Shown here: one piece after another, positions 48,485 through 50,670 of the stretch | Numbering within the stretch: the stretch's first letter is position 1 | Layout: each line of letters begins with the position of its first letter | Program-made: the position numbers and the translations under genes | The notes under the pieces: generated by a model | What the model was told of the DNA's origin: nothing | The model's input: the letters and a program-made list of their open reading frames with translations, nothing else | Database searches by the model: none | Assembly (NCBI RefSeq): GCF_023715605.1 | Contig: NZ_JAMBOL010000021.1 | Coordinates: forward strand, 1 to 50,670 | Direction: 5' to 3' | DNA length: 50,670 nt | Source of the DNA: Halalkalibacter oceani | Lineage (GTDB): Bacteria; Bacillota; Bacilli; Bacillales; Bacillaceae_D

Positions 48485-50494
48485 ATGAATCGTATATTTC
48501 GTAACACCATTTTTTATTTACTTATCTTTCTCGTTATCGTCGGGATCGTAAATGTATTTAGTTCTGATCAGACAGATACAGAAAAGGTTACGTTTACAAC
48601 ATTCACAGAGAGACTCGAACAGGGTGAGGTGCGTGACCTTGAAGTGAAGCCTGTTCGTCAGGTATACCTTGTACGTGGTCAATTTACGGATCATGGTGAA
48701 GGAGAGTTCTTTGAGACGTATGCCTTGCAAAGCGAGCAAACGGCCGAGCTGCTGATGAATGCCCAGTCAGCTACGGGCGGTACGTTTGAATTAGATTTCC
48801 AGCCGGCGGATGAAACGAGCGGTTGGGTGACCTTTTTTACAGGGATCATTCCGTTTATCATTATTTTCATTCTCTTTTTCTTCTTACTAAGCCAGGCTCA
48901 AGGTGGCGGCAGCCGCGTCATGAACTTCGGTAAGAGTAAGGCGAAAATCGTTAGTGATGATAAGAAAAAAGCGAAGTTCAAGGATGTGGCCGGTGCCGAT
49001 GAAGAGAAACAGGAGCTTATCGAAGTTGTTGAATTTCTAAAAGATCCGCGCAAATTCTCGGCCATCGGCGCACGGATTCCAAAAGGTGTCCTGCTCGTGG
49101 GGCCTCCAGGAACGGGGAAAACGTTGCTGGCGCGTGCTGTTGCAGGCGAAGCGGGTGTACCGTTCTTCTCGATCAGTGGTTCTGACTTTGTTGAGATGTT
49201 TGTCGGGGTCGGGGCATCCCGTGTCCGTGATTTGTTCGAGAATGCGAAAAAGAATGCGCCATGTATTATCTTTATCGATGAGATCGACGCTGTTGGACGT
49301 CAGCGTGGTGCTGGTCTCGGCGGGGGACACGATGAGCGTGAGCAGACGTTGAACCAGCTGCTTGTTGAAATGGACGGTTTCAGCGCCAATGAAGGAATCA
49401 TCATTATTGCCGCGACGAACCGTGCTGATATCCTTGATCCTGCCTTGTTGCGTCCAGGCCGTTTTGACCGTCAAATTATGGTCAACCGTCCTGATGTTGT
49501 CGGCCGTGAAGCGGTGCTTAAAGTTCACGCCCGCAATAAGCCGTTGAATGATGATGTTAATTTGAATGCGATTGCTGCTCGGACACCGGGCTTTTCTGGT
49601 GCCGATCTTGAAAACCTTCTGAATGAAGCGGCTTTAATTGCTGCCCGAAACGATCAGACGAAAATCAGCATGATCCATGTCGAAGAAGCGATTGACCGGG
49701 TCATTGCCGGGCCGGCGAAAAAGAGCCGTGTCATCTCGAAAAAGGAAAAGAATATCGTCGCGTGGCATGAAGCGGGTCATACCGTTGTCGGTGTGAAGCT
49801 TGAAAATGCCGATATGGTTCATAAGGTAACGATCGTTCCGCGGGGAATGGCGGGAGGCTATGCTGTTATGCTGCCGAAGGAAGACCGCTATTTCATGACA
49901 AAGCCGGAGCTGCTTGATAAGATTGTCGGGTTGCTTGGAGGCCGGGTGGCCGAGGAAGTTCAGTTTGGCGAGGTTAGTACCGGCGCGCATAACGACTTCC
50001 AGCGTGCGACCGCGATTGCCCGGAAAATGGTAACTGAGTACGGGATGAGTGAGAAGATTGGTCCAATGCAATTCGGTTCCAATTCTGGCGGACAGGTATT
50101 TTTAGGCCGGGATATCCAGAATGAACAGAATTACAGTGATGCGATTGCTCATGAAATTGACATGGAAACACAGCGTATTATTAAAGAGTGTTATGAACGC
50201 TGCCGGGAAATCCTTGTCGAGAACAAAGCGAGCCTCGATCTTGTTGCTGAAACATTGCTTGAGCTTGAGACGCTTGATGCCGAGCAAATTAAATCACTCA
50301 TCAACGAAGGCAAGCTGCCTGAGAATCATCACACGAACAAAAAGCCTTCTGAAGATAGTGATGTGAAGGTGAATATCCATTCAAAAAAGGATGACGAGAT
50401 GCGCAAGAGCGAGGATGAGTCTGAGCCAACCGCTGAAGATGCAGTCGAAACGTCTCCTGATGAAGAAGTGCCACCAAAAAAAGAAGATAATTAA
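48485..50494 (+). CDS. ftsH: ATP-dependent zinc metalloprotease FtsH
   Basis: A 669-residue membrane AAA protease. TM1 is at about 6-26 and TM2 at about 117-138, enclosing an extracellular domain. The AAA module has Walker A GPPGTGKT (206-213), Walker [12 protein letters not shown] and the SRH near [11 protein letters not shown]. The protease domain has the zinc site HEAGH (428-432). The C-terminus is acidic and low-complexity. GGAGGAGGT precedes the ATG. It degrades membrane and regulatory proteins and is required for sporulation initiation in B. subtilis. Confidence 0.98.
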   Translation: MNRIFRNTIFYLLIFLVIVGIVNVFSSDQTDTEKVTFTTFTERLEQGEVRDLEVKPVRQVYLVRGQFTDHGEGEFFETYALQSEQTAELLMNAQSATGGTFELDFQPADETSGWVTFFTGIIPFIIIFILFFFLLSQAQGGGSRVMNFGKSKAKIVSDDKKKAKFKDVAGADEEKQELIEVVEFLKDPRKFSAIGARIPKGVLLVGPPGTGKTLLARAVAGEAGVPFFSISGSDFVEMFVGVGASRVRDLFENAKKNAPCIIFIDEIDAVGRQRGAGLGGGHDEREQTLNQLLVEMDGFSANEGIIIIAATNRADILDPALLRPGRFDRQIMVNRPDVVGREAVLKVHARNKPLNDDVNLNAIAARTPGFSGADLENLLNEAALIAARNDQTKISMIHVEEAIDRVIAGPAKKSRVISKKEKNIVAWHEAGHTVVGVKLENADMVHKVTIVPRGMAGGYAVMLPKEDRYFMTKPELLDKIVGLLGGRVAEEVQFGEVSTGAHNDFQRATAIARKMVTEYGMSEKIGPMQFGSNSGGQVFLGRDIQNEQNYSDAIAHEIDMETQRIIKECYERCREILVENKASLDLVAETLLELETLDAEQIKSLINEGKLPENHHTNKKPSEDSDVKVNIHSKKDDEMRKSEDESEPTAEDAVETSPDEEVPPKKEDN

Positions 50495-50508
50495 AAAGCA
50501 ACCGTTAT

Positions 50509-50549
50509 GCGGGTGGGAAGCGACGACTTGGTTCGCTTCCCGCTTTTTT
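50509..50549 (+). terminator. Terminator of ftsH
   Basis: GGGAAGCG (50515-50522) pairs with CGCTTCCC (50534-50541), extended by outer GC pairs, and six T follow (50544-50549). It ends one base before the group II intron. Confidence 0.92.
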
Positions 50550-50550
50550 G

Positions 50551-50670
50551 GTGTGCCCGGCATGTGCATGGGCTATAGGGTTCAAGTCCCGAGCAGTGAA
50601 GGTCACTGTAACTGTTAGCCAACGACAAGGGTGTCTAGGGTGACCTAGAATCTGAAGGAAGTCCGAGGCA
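50551..50670 (+). mobile_element. Group IIC intron, 5' end (truncated by window edge)
   Basis: The sequence starts with the 5' splice-site consensus GTGTGCCCGGCATG and continues with CTATAGGG, AGTCCCGA, GTGAAGG, GTTAGCC, CAAGGGTGTC and AGAATCTGAAGGAAG, in the order and spacing of domain I of bacterial class C group II introns such as the Oceanobacillus iheyensis intron. It begins immediately 3' of a terminator hairpin plus T tract, which is the preferred insertion site of class C introns. The reverse transcriptase ORF and domains II-VI lie beyond the window. Orientation is the same as ftsH. Confidence 0.88.

Overview
The window comes from an endospore-forming, low-to-moderate G+C Firmicute of the Bacillaceae. 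Gene order closely follows the Bacillus subtilis region that runs from the rrnA operon to ftsH. The genus cannot be fixed from the sequence alone. The group IIC intron at the right edge is of a kind known from Oceanobacillus and alkaliphilic Bacillus, which hints at such a relative.

Layout. 1-555 holds the 3' end of 23S rRNA, a highly structured spacer, 5S rRNA and a terminator. 775-4593 is an insertion relative to B. subtilis: a chemoreceptor and a convergent molybdopterin oxidoreductase. 4758-11469 resumes the conserved core (csfB, yaaO, tmk, darA, holB, ricT, yabA, trmN6, rsmI). abrB is convergent to it and keeps a Spo0A-type operator. 12038-14848 is a second insertion, a NurA-like nuclease and a HerA-like ATPase, followed by a T-box leader and metS. 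17404-25332 carries tatD, yabE, rnmV, ksgA, yabG, veg, sspF, ispE, purR and ridA. 25442-30214 carries spoVG, glmU, prs, ctc, pth and fin, with recognisable sigma-H, sigma-B and sigma-F type promoters. 30452-40386 carries mfd, spoVT, yabM, yabN, rqcP, yabP, yabQ, divIC and yabR. Then come tRNA-Met, spoIIE, yabS and yabT, a third insertion (a split ThrE/YjjP-YjjB type exporter), tilS, hpt and ftsH. The window ends about 120 nt into a group II intron that starts directly after the ftsH terminator.

How the genes work together. Three themes dominate. First, sporulation control: csfB and fin (sigma-factor antagonists), spoIIE (sigma-F activation), spoVG, spoVT, yabG, sspF, yabP/yabQ, and Spo0A boxes at abrB and spoIIE. 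Second, replication, repair and RNA maturation: tmk, holB, yabA, mfd, nurA/herA, rnmV, ksgA, rsmI, trmN6, tilS, pth, rqcP, metS. Third, nucleotide and precursor supply: prs, purR, hpt, glmU, ispE. Relative to B. subtilis, xpaC-yaaN, yaaR, yazA and the tRNA-Glu next to tRNA-Met are absent.

The most unusual items are the intron at the ftsH terminator, the NurA-HerA pair with a cluster of Spo0A-box-like heptamers in its 5' coding region, and the two accessory gene pairs inserted into an otherwise strongly conserved neighbourhood. All family assignments come from reading the translated sequence; no database search was run.
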